Shown piece after piece: positions 16,716-25,375 of a stretch of DNA of 64,000 nt; the stretch's first letter is position 1; every line of letters begins with the position of its first letter. Origin of the DNA: Megasphaera vaginalis (ex Bordigoni et al. 2020). GTDB taxonomy: Bacteria > Bacillota > Negativicutes > Veillonellales > Megasphaeraceae. The translations under genes and the position numbers were made by a program. The notes below the pieces were generated by a model. It made no database searches and was not told where the DNA came from. It worked only from the letters and a program-made list of their open reading frames with translations. The stretch covers positions 62,001 through 126,000 of the forward strand of contig NZ_OEQB01000002.1 in the NCBI RefSeq assembly GCF_900240295.1, written 5' to 3'.

Positions 16716-17423
16716 ATGGCCCGGGTTTTAGTAATTGAAAAAGATGAATTGATTGCCGCCATGGAGCGGGATTTCCTTGAAGACGGCGGTTTTGAAGTAA
16801 CGGTGACCAAAGATGAAAACGGCGCTGCCAGCGCCGTTGCCAGAGGCAATATAGACGCGATTCTCATCGAGCATGATTTTCCTGCCGAAAAAGGACTGGC
16901 CCTGATTCAGCAAGTGCGGGAAAAGACGAATATTCCGATTCTGGCGGTGTCGTCGCTGCAGGACGATGAAGCTGTTTTGCAGGCTCTCGCCGCCGGAATT
17001 GACGATTATATCGTAAAGCCCTTCAATCCGACGCTGCTGGTTGCGCGCCTGAAGGCGCATCTGGCAATTCACGACCGGCTTCTGGGCAAGCGGCTGGAAA
17101 TTGCGGACGGTCATGCGCCTGATATCGAGTGCGGCGATTTGCGGATCTACGTCCGCCGTCGTCAGGTATACAGAGGCGAGCAGGAGATTTTGCTGACGGG
17201 AAAGGAATTTAATTTGCTCGTTTTTTTGGCGCGCCATCCCAATCAGGTGTTTTCTAAAAAATACTTGTTTGAAACGATTTGGCATCTTGATGCTTATGGC
17301 GAGATGGCTACGGTAACGGTTCACGTCAACCGGCTCCGCGATAAGCTGAATGAGGTGGAACCGGAATTTACGGCTATTGAAACCGTATGGGGCAACGGCT
17401 ATCGGTTTCGACTTTCTCCATAA
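16716..17423 (+). CDS. OmpR/PhoB-type response regulator with degenerate phosphorylation site
   Basis: A 235-residue two-domain protein: a receiver domain (1-~120) and an OmpR-type winged helix (about 135-235: LTGKEFNLLVFLARHP, VTVHVNRLRDKL, TVWGNGYRF). The phosphate-accepting aspartate is replaced: in AILIEHDFPAEKG the residue four before the proline is E52. The acidic metal pocket reads E8-K9-D10, with lysine where an acid is usual, and the switch Thr is Ser. The conserved lysine (VKPF) is kept. No histidine kinase is nearby. It is probably a phosphorylation-independent DNA-binding regulator. ATG at 16716 follows GGGGGGAGAAGGC; likely co-transcribed with the carboxypeptidase. Confidence 0.9.
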   Translation: MARVLVIEKDELIAAMERDFLEDGGFEVTVTKDENGAASAVARGNIDAILIEHDFPAEKGLALIQQVREKTNIPILAVSSLQDDEAVLQALAAGIDDYIVKPFNPTLLVARLKAHLAIHDRLLGKRLEIADGHAPDIECGDLRIYVRRRQVYRGEQEILLTGKEFNLLVFLARHPNQVFSKKYLFETIWHLDAYGEMATVTVHVNRLRDKLNEVEPEFTAIETVWGNGYRFRLSP

Positions 17424-17464
17424 AAATAATACCGCATACGATACTCGTATGCGGTATTATTTTT
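17422..17464. terminator. Bidirectional terminator between response regulator and rubrerythrin genes
   Basis: A perfect 20-base stem, starting inside the stop codon of the response regulator gene (17422-17441/17445-17464), flanked by A- and T-runs on both sides. It suits both convergent genes. Confidence 0.92.
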
Positions 17465-17499
17465 ATGGAGAGCCGGATTAGGCTGCTGTAAGGTAAGGC

Positions 17500-18036
17500 T
17501 CAATAATTTTCGTTCAAAAGTTCAAAAAATGCTTGCGGATGGGCACAGACGGGACATACGTCAGGCGCTTCGGGGCCTTCGAAAATAAATCCGCAATTAC
17601 GGCAGACCCAGGTCTTGGATTCGTCTCGTTTAAAGGCTTTGCCGCTCTTGATGTTATCGAGCAAAGCGCGGTAGCGTTCTTCGTGATGTTTTTCGATGGC
17701 GCCGACTTTGTCGAAGAGGTTGGCAATGTGGTCAAAGCCTTCTTCACGGGCTGTCTTGGCGAAGCCGGGATACATTTCCGTATTTTCGTAGCATTCACCG
17801 GCGGCAGCGTCATTCAGGGCGCCGTCAACGTCGGGCATACCGTTGTGGAGAAGCTTGAACCAGATTTTGGCGTGTTCCTTTTCGTTGCCGGAAGTTTCTT
17901 CGAAGAAAGCCCGCACCTGTTCATAACCGGCTTTTTTAGCAACGCTGGCGTAATACTGGTACTTCGTATGGGCCTGCGATTCGCCGGCAAATGCAGCCAG
18001 TAAATTCTGTTCCGTCTTGCTTCCTTTAAGATCCAT
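17500..18036 (-). CDS. rbr: Rubrerythrin
   Basis: A 178-residue rubrerythrin. The ferritin-like domain carries the di-iron ligands ([40 protein letters not shown]), and residues ~140-178 form a rubredoxin domain with CRNC and CPVC. It reduces hydrogen peroxide in anaerobes using electrons from NADH via rubredoxin-type carriers. ATG at 18036 follows AAGGAGGTTCTTTACC. Single gene with its own AT-rich promoter and a shared terminator. Confidence 0.96.
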   Translation of the reverse strand: MDLKGSKTEQNLLAAFAGESQAHTKYQYYASVAKKAGYEQVRAFFEETSGNEKEHAKIWFKLLHNGMPDVDGALNDAAAGECYENTEMYPGFAKTAREEGFDHIANLFDKVGAIEKHHEERYRALLDNIKSGKAFKRDESKTWVCRNCGFIFEGPEAPDVCPVCAHPQAFFELLNENY

Positions 18037-18097
18037 GGTAAAGAACCTCCTTTATTAACTAATAACTAATATTTATTATAGCTACATTATTATTATT

Positions 18098-18125
18098 ATT
18101 ATACTTGATATGGGAGAAAAATCAA
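18098..18125 (-). promoter_or_regulatory. Probable rubrerythrin promoter in an ATT-repeat tract
   Basis: On the minus strand TTGATT is followed after 16 bases by TATAAT (18098-18103). A second TATAAT lies nearer the gene (18075-18080). Between them is a run of ATT triplets (about 18085-18100). Confidence 0.5.
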
Positions 18126-18174
18126 GGTTTCCCTGTAAAATCCGAATATTACAAAAATTTTTCTGAGCTGCATT

Positions 18175-18864
18175 TCAGCGGAAACGTTCTTGCCGCAACG
18201 CTTTATGGCAGCGCCGGCTGACGTAGGAGGTAATCAGAAGGGCGAGAAAAATCGCTGCGGCAACGGCGATCATCGTGGCCAGCTGAAGATCGGGAAGGGG
18301 TAGGACAGTGGCATAATTGGGAATATAGTAGATGCCGACGGCAAAGAGGATGGACAGAACCAGTGCGATGCAAAGCAAGGCGCTGAGCAGGCTGAAAATC
18401 TTTCCGACTATCGCGTAAAAGGAACGGGTAACGGCTGTCGCCGCCTTATTCATCGCGCTCCGCTCCGGCGGTGCGGCGCCGCCGTCTGCGGCAGGTGATG
18501 AAACCGCATCGTTAGCTGTTTTTACGTGTAATTCATCCATGGCGTATCGCTCCTGTCTGTATGAAGATGTTCTGCCGGTTCCGGCGGCTTGATCATAAAG
18601 GCCCCGCGGTGCAAGGCGGTTCGCGTCGGCAGCATATCGGGGATTCAGTTTCGCATTGTCGGCGCGGACAATGGGCTGTCCCATATAATAACGGTAAATA
18701 TTTTTCGGCGAGCCCAGCTGATAACAGGTTTCCTCTTCCGGTATGCCGCGTTTGTCGCCGAGACGGAATTGCTCTTCGCAATCTTCTAAGATTCCCTTCA
18801 GATCATCGGGATCGCACTTGCGGAAGTAATAACGCAGTAAATCCATGAACTCATATTTTTGCAC
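18175..18864 (-). CDS. HAAS-domain (DUF1700-like) membrane protein
   Basis: A 229-residue protein. The N-terminal ~65 residues (FMDLLRYYFRKC, ILEDCEEQFRLGDKRGIPEEE, LGSPKNIYRYY) match the HAAS/DUF1700 pattern, a helical domain usually tied to PadR regulators and membrane sensing. A low-complexity linker of about 75 residues follows, then two hydrophobic segments near the C-terminus. GTG at 18864 is the start, behind AAGGG. It is co-directional with, and 3 bases from, a small membrane protein gene; no PadR gene is present. Function unknown. Confidence 0.75.
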   Translation of the reverse strand: MQKYEFMDLLRYYFRKCDPDDLKGILEDCEEQFRLGDKRGIPEEETCYQLGSPKNIYRYYMGQPIVRADNAKLNPRYAADANRLAPRGLYDQAAGTGRTSSYRQERYAMDELHVKTANDAVSSPAADGGAAPPERSAMNKAATAVTRSFYAIVGKIFSLLSALLCIALVLSILFAVGIYYIPNYATVLPLPDLQLATMIAVAAAIFLALLITSYVSRRCHKALRQERFR

Positions 18865-18867
18865 GAT

Positions 18868-19149
18868 TCAACCCTTCTGTCCGTTTTTCTCCTTTTCGTA
18901 CAATTGCTGACAAGTTGCACCGACTTGCCACGAAGCGACGGCAAGAACCATTAAAAGGATCAGAAAAATAAAAACGAAGATTGTCGGCATGGGCGGCAGA
19001 AATCTGATCGCTGCCAACGGCTCTTGCGAAGTGGCGATACAGAAGGCCGTCCAGACCAATAACGACACGGTAGTCAGCGAAAAAAGCGTTCCCAAGCCGT
19101 AAAGCGTACGATAAATCAACTTGTAATATGCAGGTGTTCCGGCTGCCAT
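18868..19149 (-). CDS. Small two-helix membrane protein, unknown function
   Basis: A 93-residue protein with two clear hydrophobic segments (about 18-40 and 55-75) and a charged C-terminus. I recognise no family. ATG at 19149 follows AAAAGGAGGTCTTCT, a strong ribosome site, so the gene is real; upstream in-frame codons extend through that site. It precedes the HAAS-domain protein gene by 3 bases, which suggests the two act together in the membrane. Confidence 0.65.
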   Translation of the reverse strand: MAAGTPAYYKLIYRTLYGLGTLFSLTTVSLLVWTAFCIATSQEPLAAIRFLPPMPTIFVFIFLILLMVLAVASWQVGATCQQLYEKEKNGQKG

Positions 19150-19236
19150 AGAAGACCTCCTTTTCGCCGTACAGCGCAATAACCAATTCTATAGTACCAT
19201 AGTTTGTATATCGTTTCCACCATTTCCGCCGATAAC

Positions 19237-19265
19237 TTGCATCGCTGCCGCACATACGGTAAGAT
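19237..19265 (+). promoter_or_regulatory. Putative promoter of mscS
   Basis: TTGCAT (19237-19242), a 17-base spacer and TAAGAT (19260-19265), 36 bases before the start. Confidence 0.4.
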
Positions 19266-19301
19266 AAGAACATATGCAGTGATTATCTGTGAGGAGTCAG
19301 T

Positions 19302-20141
19302 ATGGAAATTATTTTCAATCATCCCTTTTGGCAAGGAATGGCAGCGTCTTTTTTGGAACGGGGAAGCCGTATCGCCTTGCTCCTTGTCGGCTTGTTCATC
19401 GTACATGCAGTCATTGCGCACGTTCTCGGCGGCGCGCTCCGTTTTCGCTTCGAGAATCTGTCATCGGAGCAGCAGCGCCGGCAGACGACGCTGCTTAAAC
19501 TGGCGGAGCATTTCATAACGGTATTTTTTTGTTTTGTCGCCGTCGTCATGGTGCTCAACGAACTTTCCGTCGATACGACGTCACTGCTGGCCGGCGCGGG
19601 AATTATCGGCTTGGCTATCGGCGTCGGTGCGCAAAGTCTGGTTAAGGATTTTGTGGCCGGGTTCTTTATCATCGCCGAAAACCAGTATTCCATCGGCGAT
19701 TTTGTTACTATCTGTGAGCATACGGGCACCGTTATGGAAGTTACCTTCCGCACGACGAAGCTCCGTTCTGCCGATCAGGTTCTGCATATTATTCCGAACG
19801 GCCTTATTGCCGTTGTCAGCAATTATACGAAAAATCTCTATTTGGCAACGGTACGCATTGCCGTTGAACAGACGGCCGACCCGGACACGGTCCTGGTGGT
19901 TTTGACTGCGGCACTGGCGGCATTGTCGGAACGGTACGCGTCGGTAGAGGCCGGCGGCAGTATTGGCGGCATCAGCCGGATGGACGGCAATCAGTTCCTG
20001 TATGAAGTATATCTTCCTGCCCAACGGACAGAGGCGGCAGCTGTTTGTGCCGCTTACCGCTATGAAGTGGCTAAAGGGTTTTCGCAAAAACATATCTTGT
20101 TGTCCGATTTTATCGTGGCCTCAGGTTTGCCTGGACAGTAA
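19302..20141 (+). CDS. Small-conductance mechanosensitive channel, MscS family
   Basis: A 279-residue MscS-type channel that opens under membrane tension. Three N-terminal hydrophobic segments are followed by the pore helix and linker, LLAGAGIIGLAIGVGAQSLVKDFVAGFFII, here given as parts: the glycine/alanine-rich pore and the conserved QSLVKD; then the beta domain (YSIGDFVTI, GTVMEVTFRTTKLR, IPNG). ATG at 19302 follows GAGGAG. The next gene, DUF951, starts 10 bases downstream; this pairing is frequent in Firmicutes. Confidence 0.93.
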   Translation: MEIIFNHPFWQGMAASFLERGSRIALLLVGLFIVHAVIAHVLGGALRFRFENLSSEQQRRQTTLLKLAEHFITVFFCFVAVVMVLNELSVDTTSLLAGAGIIGLAIGVGAQSLVKDFVAGFFIIAENQYSIGDFVTICEHTGTVMEVTFRTTKLRSADQVLHIIPNGLIAVVSNYTKNLYLATVRIAVEQTADPDTVLVVLTAALAALSERYASVEAGGSIGGISRMDGNQFLYEVYLPAQRTEAAAVCAAYRYEVAKGFSQKHILLSDFIVASGLPGQ

Positions 20142-20151
20142 AGGAGTTTGT

Positions 20152-20364
20152 ATGGCTGATTTTGTTCGTTATCAGGTCGGAGATGTTGTTCGGCTGAAAA
20201 AGGCTCATCCCTGCGGATCTGCTGAATGGGAAGTATTGCGTATCGGCGTCGATTTCGTTATCCGCTGCTGCGGCTGCGGTCACCGTGTCATGGTACCGCG
20301 GCCGAAGTTTGAGAAGGCGGTCAGGAAAATTGTGACATCCGCCGCCGGTGCTGACGAGAAATGA
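20152..20364 (+). CDS. DUF951 family small protein
   Basis: A 70-residue protein of the DUF951 (YyzM-like) family. It has the typical beginning YQVGDVVRLKKAHPCGS, then EWEVLRIG, DFVIRCCGCGHRVMVPR, with a Cys pair that may bind metal. The C-terminal tail EKAVRKIV also fits. The function of the family is not known; members often sit beside mscS or ychF genes. ATG at 20152 follows AAGGAG that overlaps the mscS stop, so the two are translated from one message. Confidence 0.88.
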   Translation: MADFVRYQVGDVVRLKKAHPCGSAEWEVLRIGVDFVIRCCGCGHRVMVPRPKFEKAVRKIVTSAAGADEK

Positions 20365-20462
20365 CCGTCTTTGACGGCATTCGGCCACAGCGCCGCGGCG
20401 CGTTTCTTCCGCCGGGCGCACGTCTTGCCGCTTAGTTATAAAGTTGTGCAATAAATCTGTTC

Positions 20463-20499
20463 AACAAGTGTTGTATTTCTCTGGGAGTGTGGTATAATA
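20463..20499 (+). promoter_or_regulatory. his operon promoter with overlapping palindrome
   Basis: TTGTAT (20472-20477), 16-base spacer, TATAAT (20494-20499). The perfect palindrome CAACAAGTGTTG (20463-20474) overlaps the -35 and may be an operator. The 190-base stretch before hisZ has no T-box or his leader peptide that I can see. Confidence 0.55.
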
Positions 20500-20563
20500 T
20501 GCAACATAAATTCTTTAACAATTTAATGTAATAAAGAAAAGATAATTTGAGGAGATGTTTTCG

Positions 20564-21808
20564 TTGCAATACGATACCCTTGACGGTGTGAAGATGCTGC
20601 GCCATGACGAGATGAAAAATTACGAACGGATCCAGCGGCAGATCACCAAGGTTTTACAAGTACACGGCTGCAAAATTATCGAAACGCCGAGCTTTGAAGA
20701 CTACGATGTCTATCAGCAATTTTTTCCCGACTTACGCCGTGAAATGGTGAAAACCATTGATACAGACGGCCGGGTTCTCGTACTGCGGCCTGACGTGACG
20801 CTGCCTCTCGTTGAAACGGCGGCGCGGGAGTTTCCTGAAAAAAACAGGCTGCTGAAGTTCGGCTATGTGAGTACGGTCTTTCGCGAGTACTGCGGTAAAA
20901 CGGCGTACGGAAAAGAATTTTTGCAAGGCGGCGCGGAAATTTTCGGTGACGGCAGTGCCGAATGTGACGGCGAAGTTGTCGTGATGGCTGCAGAAATATT
21001 AATGGCTCTCGGCGTAGATGATATTCGCATCGATATGGGAACGGCCGCCTATACGCAGGCGCTGTTTTCCGGTTTGCAAATAGCAGAGAAGGAAAAAAAG
21101 AAATTGCGCCGCCTCTTGAATGAGCGGAATCTGGTCGCTTTTGCAGCGTATGCAGATACGCTGCCGTTATCGGAGACGGAACGGCAAGCGCTGAATGCCA
21201 TGCCCGTTCTCTTCGGTTCTTATGAGGAAACGTTGGCGAAAGCCCGCAGCTATTGTTTAAATCCGGCAATGCAGGCGGCGCTGGATCGCTTGGAGGCGGT
21301 GTACGCCTATGTTGACGCTGCCGGTTATCGGGATAAGGTGTATTTGGACTTCGGCTTTACAAGTCCGCTCGGCTATTATACGGATATGATTTTCAAAATA
21401 TACGTGGCCGGTGCTTCGTACGACGTTATCGACGGCGGCCGGTATGACGACGTGTCGGCTTGTTTCGGCACGCCGCGGCCGGCGTGCGGTTTCGGAATGA
21501 ACATTAACCTTTTATACGAATTTATGGATGATGCCGGCCTTTTGGCGGGAACGGAACCGACCTTGCAATTGCTCATCCGTTACGACCGCAGCGATCGGCG
21601 GCTTGCGTCTCAACTTGCGTCCTGGCGGCGACGGGGGTACCGCGTCGCCGCCTGCGGCACCGGCTGTCTTGTTGACAAGCGCGATTACAGTTTGGCGGCG
21701 GAGTATACTGAAGGAAACTATTATCGTCAGGGACAGGTTCTATCTCCGGAAGAATTGGAAGAATTGATAAGGGGGCTTTGCGATGGCGCTTCATATTGCC
21801 TTGGCTAA
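20564..21808 (+). CDS. hisZ: ATP phosphoribosyltransferase regulatory subunit
   Basis: A 414-residue HisRS-like protein without tRNA-charging role. Class II synthetase-like motifs are visible (ETPSFEDYDVY, LRPDVTLPLVE, YVSTVFREYCG, DGGRYDDV, CGFGMNINLL). HisZ joins the short HisG to form the feedback-controlled first enzyme of histidine synthesis. TTG at 20564 is chosen because GAGGAG is 9 bases ahead, while the ATG at 20555 directly abuts that site. The 3' end overlaps hisG by 26 bases. Confidence 0.93.
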   Translation: MQYDTLDGVKMLRHDEMKNYERIQRQITKVLQVHGCKIIETPSFEDYDVYQQFFPDLRREMVKTIDTDGRVLVLRPDVTLPLVETAAREFPEKNRLLKFGYVSTVFREYCGKTAYGKEFLQGGAEIFGDGSAECDGEVVVMAAEILMALGVDDIRIDMGTAAYTQALFSGLQIAEKEKKKLRRLLNERNLVAFAAYADTLPLSETERQALNAMPVLFGSYEETLAKARSYCLNPAMQAALDRLEAVYAYVDAAGYRDKVYLDFGFTSPLGYYTDMIFKIYVAGASYDVIDGGRYDDVSACFGTPRPACGFGMNINLLYEFMDDAGLLAGTEPTLQLLIRYDRSDRRLASQLASWRRRGYRVAACGTGCLVDKRDYSLAAEYTEGNYYRQGQVLSPEELEELIRGLCDGASYCLG

Positions 21809-22415
21809 GGGACGTATTCATAAGGCCGTCATGAACTGTTTGCGAGACAGCGGCTATGACTTTTCAACGTACGCTGAAGACAGTCGCAAATTAATATTTG
21901 AAGATACCGGCAAAGCCCTCAAGGTGACTCTGGTGAAGTCGCCTGATGTGGCTGTTTATGTCGAGCGCGGCGCCGCCGATATCGGCATCGTCGGCGAAGA
22001 TGTACTGGCCGAAGACTGTGCCGGTGCGGCCGTCTATGAGGTGTTCGATCTGGGAATCGGCCGCTGCCGCATGGCTGTCGCCGCTCCGCAGGGACGGAGC
22101 ATCGACCGGAGCCGCCGTCTGACGGTCGGTACAAAGTATCCGCGCTTGGCTCGGCAATACTTCGCCGCCAAACATCACAGCGTGGATATTATCAAGCTGA
22201 ACGGCTCTGTTGAGCTGGCGCCTCTGGTCGGGTTGGCCGACGTCATCGTCGATATTGTGGAGACAGGCAATACGCTGAAAGCAAACGGGCTGGAAGTATT
22301 GGCGTATTTCATGGATTTCAGTGCCCGCATGATCTGCAATAAGGTGGCTTTCAAGGTAAAATATGAGGAAATTCAGCATTTGATTACCATTATTGGCAGG
22401 AAAGAGATACAATAA
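21783..22415 (+). CDS. hisG: ATP phosphoribosyltransferase, short catalytic subunit
   Basis: A 210-residue short-form HisG that lacks the C-terminal regulatory domain and so needs HisZ. Motifs: ALAKGRIHK, DVAVYVERGAADIGIVGEDVL in part, GTKYPRLARQYF, KLNGSVELAPLVGLADVIVDIVETG in part. It couples ATP and PRPP. ATG at 21783 lies inside hisZ, with AAGGGGG just upstream. Confidence 0.97.
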   Translation: MALHIALAKGRIHKAVMNCLRDSGYDFSTYAEDSRKLIFEDTGKALKVTLVKSPDVAVYVERGAADIGIVGEDVLAEDCAGAAVYEVFDLGIGRCRMAVAAPQGRSIDRSRRLTVGTKYPRLARQYFAAKHHSVDIIKLNGSVELAPLVGLADVIVDIVETGNTLKANGLEVLAYFMDFSARMICNKVAFKVKYEEIQHLITIIGRKEIQ

Positions 22416-22437
22416 GGTCATAGGGGGAGATGATGTC

Positions 22438-23730
22438 ATGGAATGGATAGAAGTGCCTGAAGAAGGATTTTCCCTGCAAGAGATACGTCGCTATACCCGG
22501 CGCGGTCAAGCAGGTGACGACGAGATACGCGGCGATGTTGAAGCCGTTCTGGCTGCCGTCAAGGAGCGGGGCGACGCGGCGTTAAAGCAATTTACCGAGC
22601 GTTTTGACGGTGTTCGTCTGGACCGTTTTTTGGTTTCGGAGACGGAAATCGCGGCGGCGCGGGAACAGGTCGGCGCCGGTTTTTTAGCTGTCCTTGAAGA
22701 AGGAAAGCGGAATATCGAGGCTTATCACAGAAGGCAGGTGCAGGAGTCGTGGGTCGATACCTTTCGTGACGGCGTCCGGCTCGGGGCCCGTTATACACCG
22801 ATTCAGCGTGTCGGCGTTTATGTGCCTGGCGGTACCGCGGCGTATCCGTCGACGGTGTTGATGGACGCAGTTCCCGCCAAAGTGGCGGGCGTTCCGTCCA
22901 TTGCCATTTTTACACCGCCTGCTGACGATGGCAGTGTCAATCCGTATATTTTGGCGGCAGCTTCCGTTGCCGGCGTTTCGGAGATTTATAAAGTCGGCGG
23001 CGCACAGGGCATCGCCGCCGCGGCTTACGGTACGGAAACGATCGCTCCTGTCTTTAAGATCGTCGGGCCCGGCAATGCGTATGTGGCCATGGCGAAACGG
23101 CTGGTTTTCGGTACTGTCGGCATCGATATGATTGCCGGGCCCAGTGAAGTCGGTATTCTGGCCGATGACACGGCGCATCCCGAATGGATTGCCGCCGACC
23201 TGTTGGCCCAGGCGGAGCATGACAGTCGCGCCGCCGTTTTTCTGGCGACACCGAGCCGGGCCTTGGCGGCAGCTGTTGAAAAGGCTGTCGCCGCGCAGCT
23301 GGAAACATTGCCGCGGCGCCGGATTGCCTCCGCGGCGCTGGCATGTTACGGCAAGATCTTCATTACGACTACGCGGGAAGCCGCCGTCGCCGTCATGAAC
23401 CTGATCGCACCGGAGCATCTGGAGATCGTCTTTGCCGATGCGGAGACCTATGTCCGGGACATCGTCAATGCCGGCGCCGTTTTTATCGGTCCCTATACGC
23501 CGGAGCCGCTCGGCGATTATATCGCCGGTCCCAATCACACGTTGCCGACTATGGGAACCGCCGCGTTTTCATCGCCTTTAGGCGTCTATGATTTTGTCAA
23601 GCGAACCAGTATACTGCAATACGACAAGGACGCGTTTGCCGCCGTTGCCGCTGCAGTGATGACTTTTGCCGACGTAGAAGGACTGCAAGGTCACGGCGCG
23701 GCCGTAAGGAGGAGGATGACAAATGAATAA
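22438..23730 (+). CDS. hisD: Histidinol dehydrogenase
   Basis: A 430-residue zinc enzyme that makes the two last oxidations to histidine. Seen are YVPGGTAAYPSTVLM, YKVGGAQGIAAAAYGTE, GPGNAYVAMAKR, AGPSEVGILADDTA, LLAQAEHDS (metal and catalytic region), and LIAPEHLEIV with the catalytic Glu-His. ATG at 22438 follows GGGGGAG; an earlier in-frame start would overlap hisG without a site. Overlaps hisC by 8 bases. Confidence 0.97.
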   Translation: MEWIEVPEEGFSLQEIRRYTRRGQAGDDEIRGDVEAVLAAVKERGDAALKQFTERFDGVRLDRFLVSETEIAAAREQVGAGFLAVLEEGKRNIEAYHRRQVQESWVDTFRDGVRLGARYTPIQRVGVYVPGGTAAYPSTVLMDAVPAKVAGVPSIAIFTPPADDGSVNPYILAAASVAGVSEIYKVGGAQGIAAAAYGTETIAPVFKIVGPGNAYVAMAKRLVFGTVGIDMIAGPSEVGILADDTAHPEWIAADLLAQAEHDSRAAVFLATPSRALAAAVEKAVAAQLETLPRRRIASAALACYGKIFITTTREAAVAVMNLIAPEHLEIVFADAETYVRDIVNAGAVFIGPYTPEPLGDYIAGPNHTLPTMGTAAFSSPLGVYDFVKRTSILQYDKDAFAAVAAAVMTFADVEGLQGHGAAVRRRMTNE

Positions 23731-24796
23731 TCGCTGGCTACGAGATACGATTCGTAATTTGGAACCGTATGCTGTTCCTGTCGTTCGGGAGTCTATCGTC
23801 ATCAATGCCAATGAAAGTCCGTATAATATCTTTGACTTTCCGGCCGTACGAGCTGAATTTTTCAGTCGACTCAGAAGTCTGGCGTCTAATCGGTATCCCG
23901 ATCCGATGGCGCAGGAACTTTGCGCCGTTTTGGCCGCGTATGCAGGGGCCGCGCCGGATCAGATTCTGGCCGGCAACGGCGGTGACGAAATTATCGGTTT
24001 AGTGCTGCATACCTTCGTCAACCCCGGCGACGATGTATTGATTCACTCGCCGACTTTTGACGTCTACGGTATTGTCGCCGCTTCGCTGGGAGCTAATGTT
24101 TGCGCCGTTCCCGACGATCATGATTTTCAGCGCAACGCAGACGTTTTCAGAAAGACTGTTCACGCGATGCAGCCGAAGGTGACATTTATCTGCAATCCGA
24201 ACAACCCGACGGGGCATCTTTGGCCGCTTGAAGATATTGCCGCTATTGCCGCCGCATCCGACAATCCCGTCGTCGTCGATGAGGCGTACGTGGAATTTTC
24301 CGGTCAGGACAGTGCCGTTTCGCTGCTGAAAAAGCATGATAACCTCATCATCATTCGCACGCTGTCAAAGGCGTTCGGTCTCGCCGGCTTCCGTATCGGC
24401 TATGCCGTCGCCGGGAAACGGGTCATCAATGCGCTGACGTTGACGAAAGAAGCCTATAATCTCAACAGTGTCAGCCAATTGATGGGAATCGTAGCGGTGG
24501 GGCACAGCGAGGAAATCTTGCGGCAGACCGTTCCGACTGTAGTTGCCAACAGGACGTACCTGACTGCAGAATTGAACCGGTTGGAGGGGATCCGTGCCTA
24601 CGACAGCGCCGCCAATTTCATTTTGGTCAAGGTCCCGGACGGACCGGCTGTCACCGCGGCTCTGAAGCGTGCCGATATCTGCGCCCGCGTATATGGCGAC
24701 GGCGTTTTGGCCGACTGCATCCGTATCAGTGTCACGACGCGGGAGGTAGCGGAGCTTTTGATCGCTGTTTTCAGTGGAGGGAAACATTATGCGTAG
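23723..24796 (+). CDS. hisC: Histidinol-phosphate aminotransferase
   Basis: A 357-residue class II PLP aminotransferase. NANESPYN at the N-terminus, FICNPNNPTGHLW, VVDEAYVEFSG, and the Schiff-base lysine in RTLSKAFGLAGFRIGY are plain. It makes L-histidinol phosphate from imidazole-acetol phosphate. It starts inside hisD after AGGAGGATGACAA and overlaps hisB by 8 bases, so translation is coupled through the operon. Confidence 0.97.
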   Translation: MNNRWLRDTIRNLEPYAVPVVRESIVINANESPYNIFDFPAVRAEFFSRLRSLASNRYPDPMAQELCAVLAAYAGAAPDQILAGNGGDEIIGLVLHTFVNPGDDVLIHSPTFDVYGIVAASLGANVCAVPDDHDFQRNADVFRKTVHAMQPKVTFICNPNNPTGHLWPLEDIAAIAAASDNPVVVDEAYVEFSGQDSAVSLLKKHDNLIIIRTLSKAFGLAGFRIGYAVAGKRVINALTLTKEAYNLNSVSQLMGIVAVGHSEEILRQTVPTVVANRTYLTAELNRLEGIRAYDSAANFILVKVPDGPAVTAALKRADICARVYGDGVLADCIRISVTTREVAELLIAVFSGGKHYA

Positions 24797-25373
24797 CGCG
24801 CAAGTAGAACGGGAAACGGCGGAAACGCAGATCGCCGTCAGCCTTGATCTGGATGGCACCGGTAATTTTGCCGGGACGACGGGAATCGGGTTCTTCGATC
24901 ATATGCTGAACCTTTTCGCCTGTCACAGCGGTATTGACGTGACGCTTCATGTTCACGGCGATCTCGACGTCGATACACACCATACGCTGGAGGATTTGGC
25001 TATCGTTATGGGAGACGCGTTGACGAAGGCCTTGGGGGATAAGCGCGGCATTCATCGTTACGGCCTGTTCTATTGTCCGATGGACGAAGCGCTGACCCGC
25101 GTCGTCATCGATTTGAGCGGCAGGCCGTATCTTGTTTTTGACGTGTCTCTGGGCGTCGAACGGATCGGCGACTTTGAAACGGAAATGCTGCGGGAATTCC
25201 TTTATGCGTTTGCCGTACACGGTAAGATGAATCTCCATGTGACGAACTTGTACGGCGCCAATGCGCACCACATTGTGGAGTCCGTTTTTAAAGGGCTGGG
25301 ACATGCGCTGCAAGAAGCGGTGCGCATGGAGGGGGACGGGACGGCCATCCTTTCGACGAAGGGGGTTCTTTAG
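24789..25373 (+). CDS. hisB: Imidazoleglycerol-phosphate dehydratase (monofunctional)
   Basis: A 194-residue IGPD with the manganese-binding pairs GIGFFDHML, DTHHTLEDLAI and NAHHIVESVFKGL. It is only the dehydratase; the HAD histidinol-phosphatase domain found fused in enterobacterial HisB is absent. ATG at 24789 follows GGAGGGAAAC; the earlier GTG overlaps that site. hisH follows by 2 bases. Confidence 0.97.
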   Translation: MRSAQVERETAETQIAVSLDLDGTGNFAGTTGIGFFDHMLNLFACHSGIDVTLHVHGDLDVDTHHTLEDLAIVMGDALTKALGDKRGIHRYGLFYCPMDEALTRVVIDLSGRPYLVFDVSLGVERIGDFETEMLREFLYAFAVHGKMNLHVTNLYGANAHHIVESVFKGLGHALQEAVRMEGDGTAILSTKGVL

Positions 25374-25375
25374 CC

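Noticed and set aside
20365-20563. T-box or histidine leader before hisZ
   Set aside because: No run of His codons, no T-box TGGNACCGCG-like sequence, and no terminator ahead of the gene.
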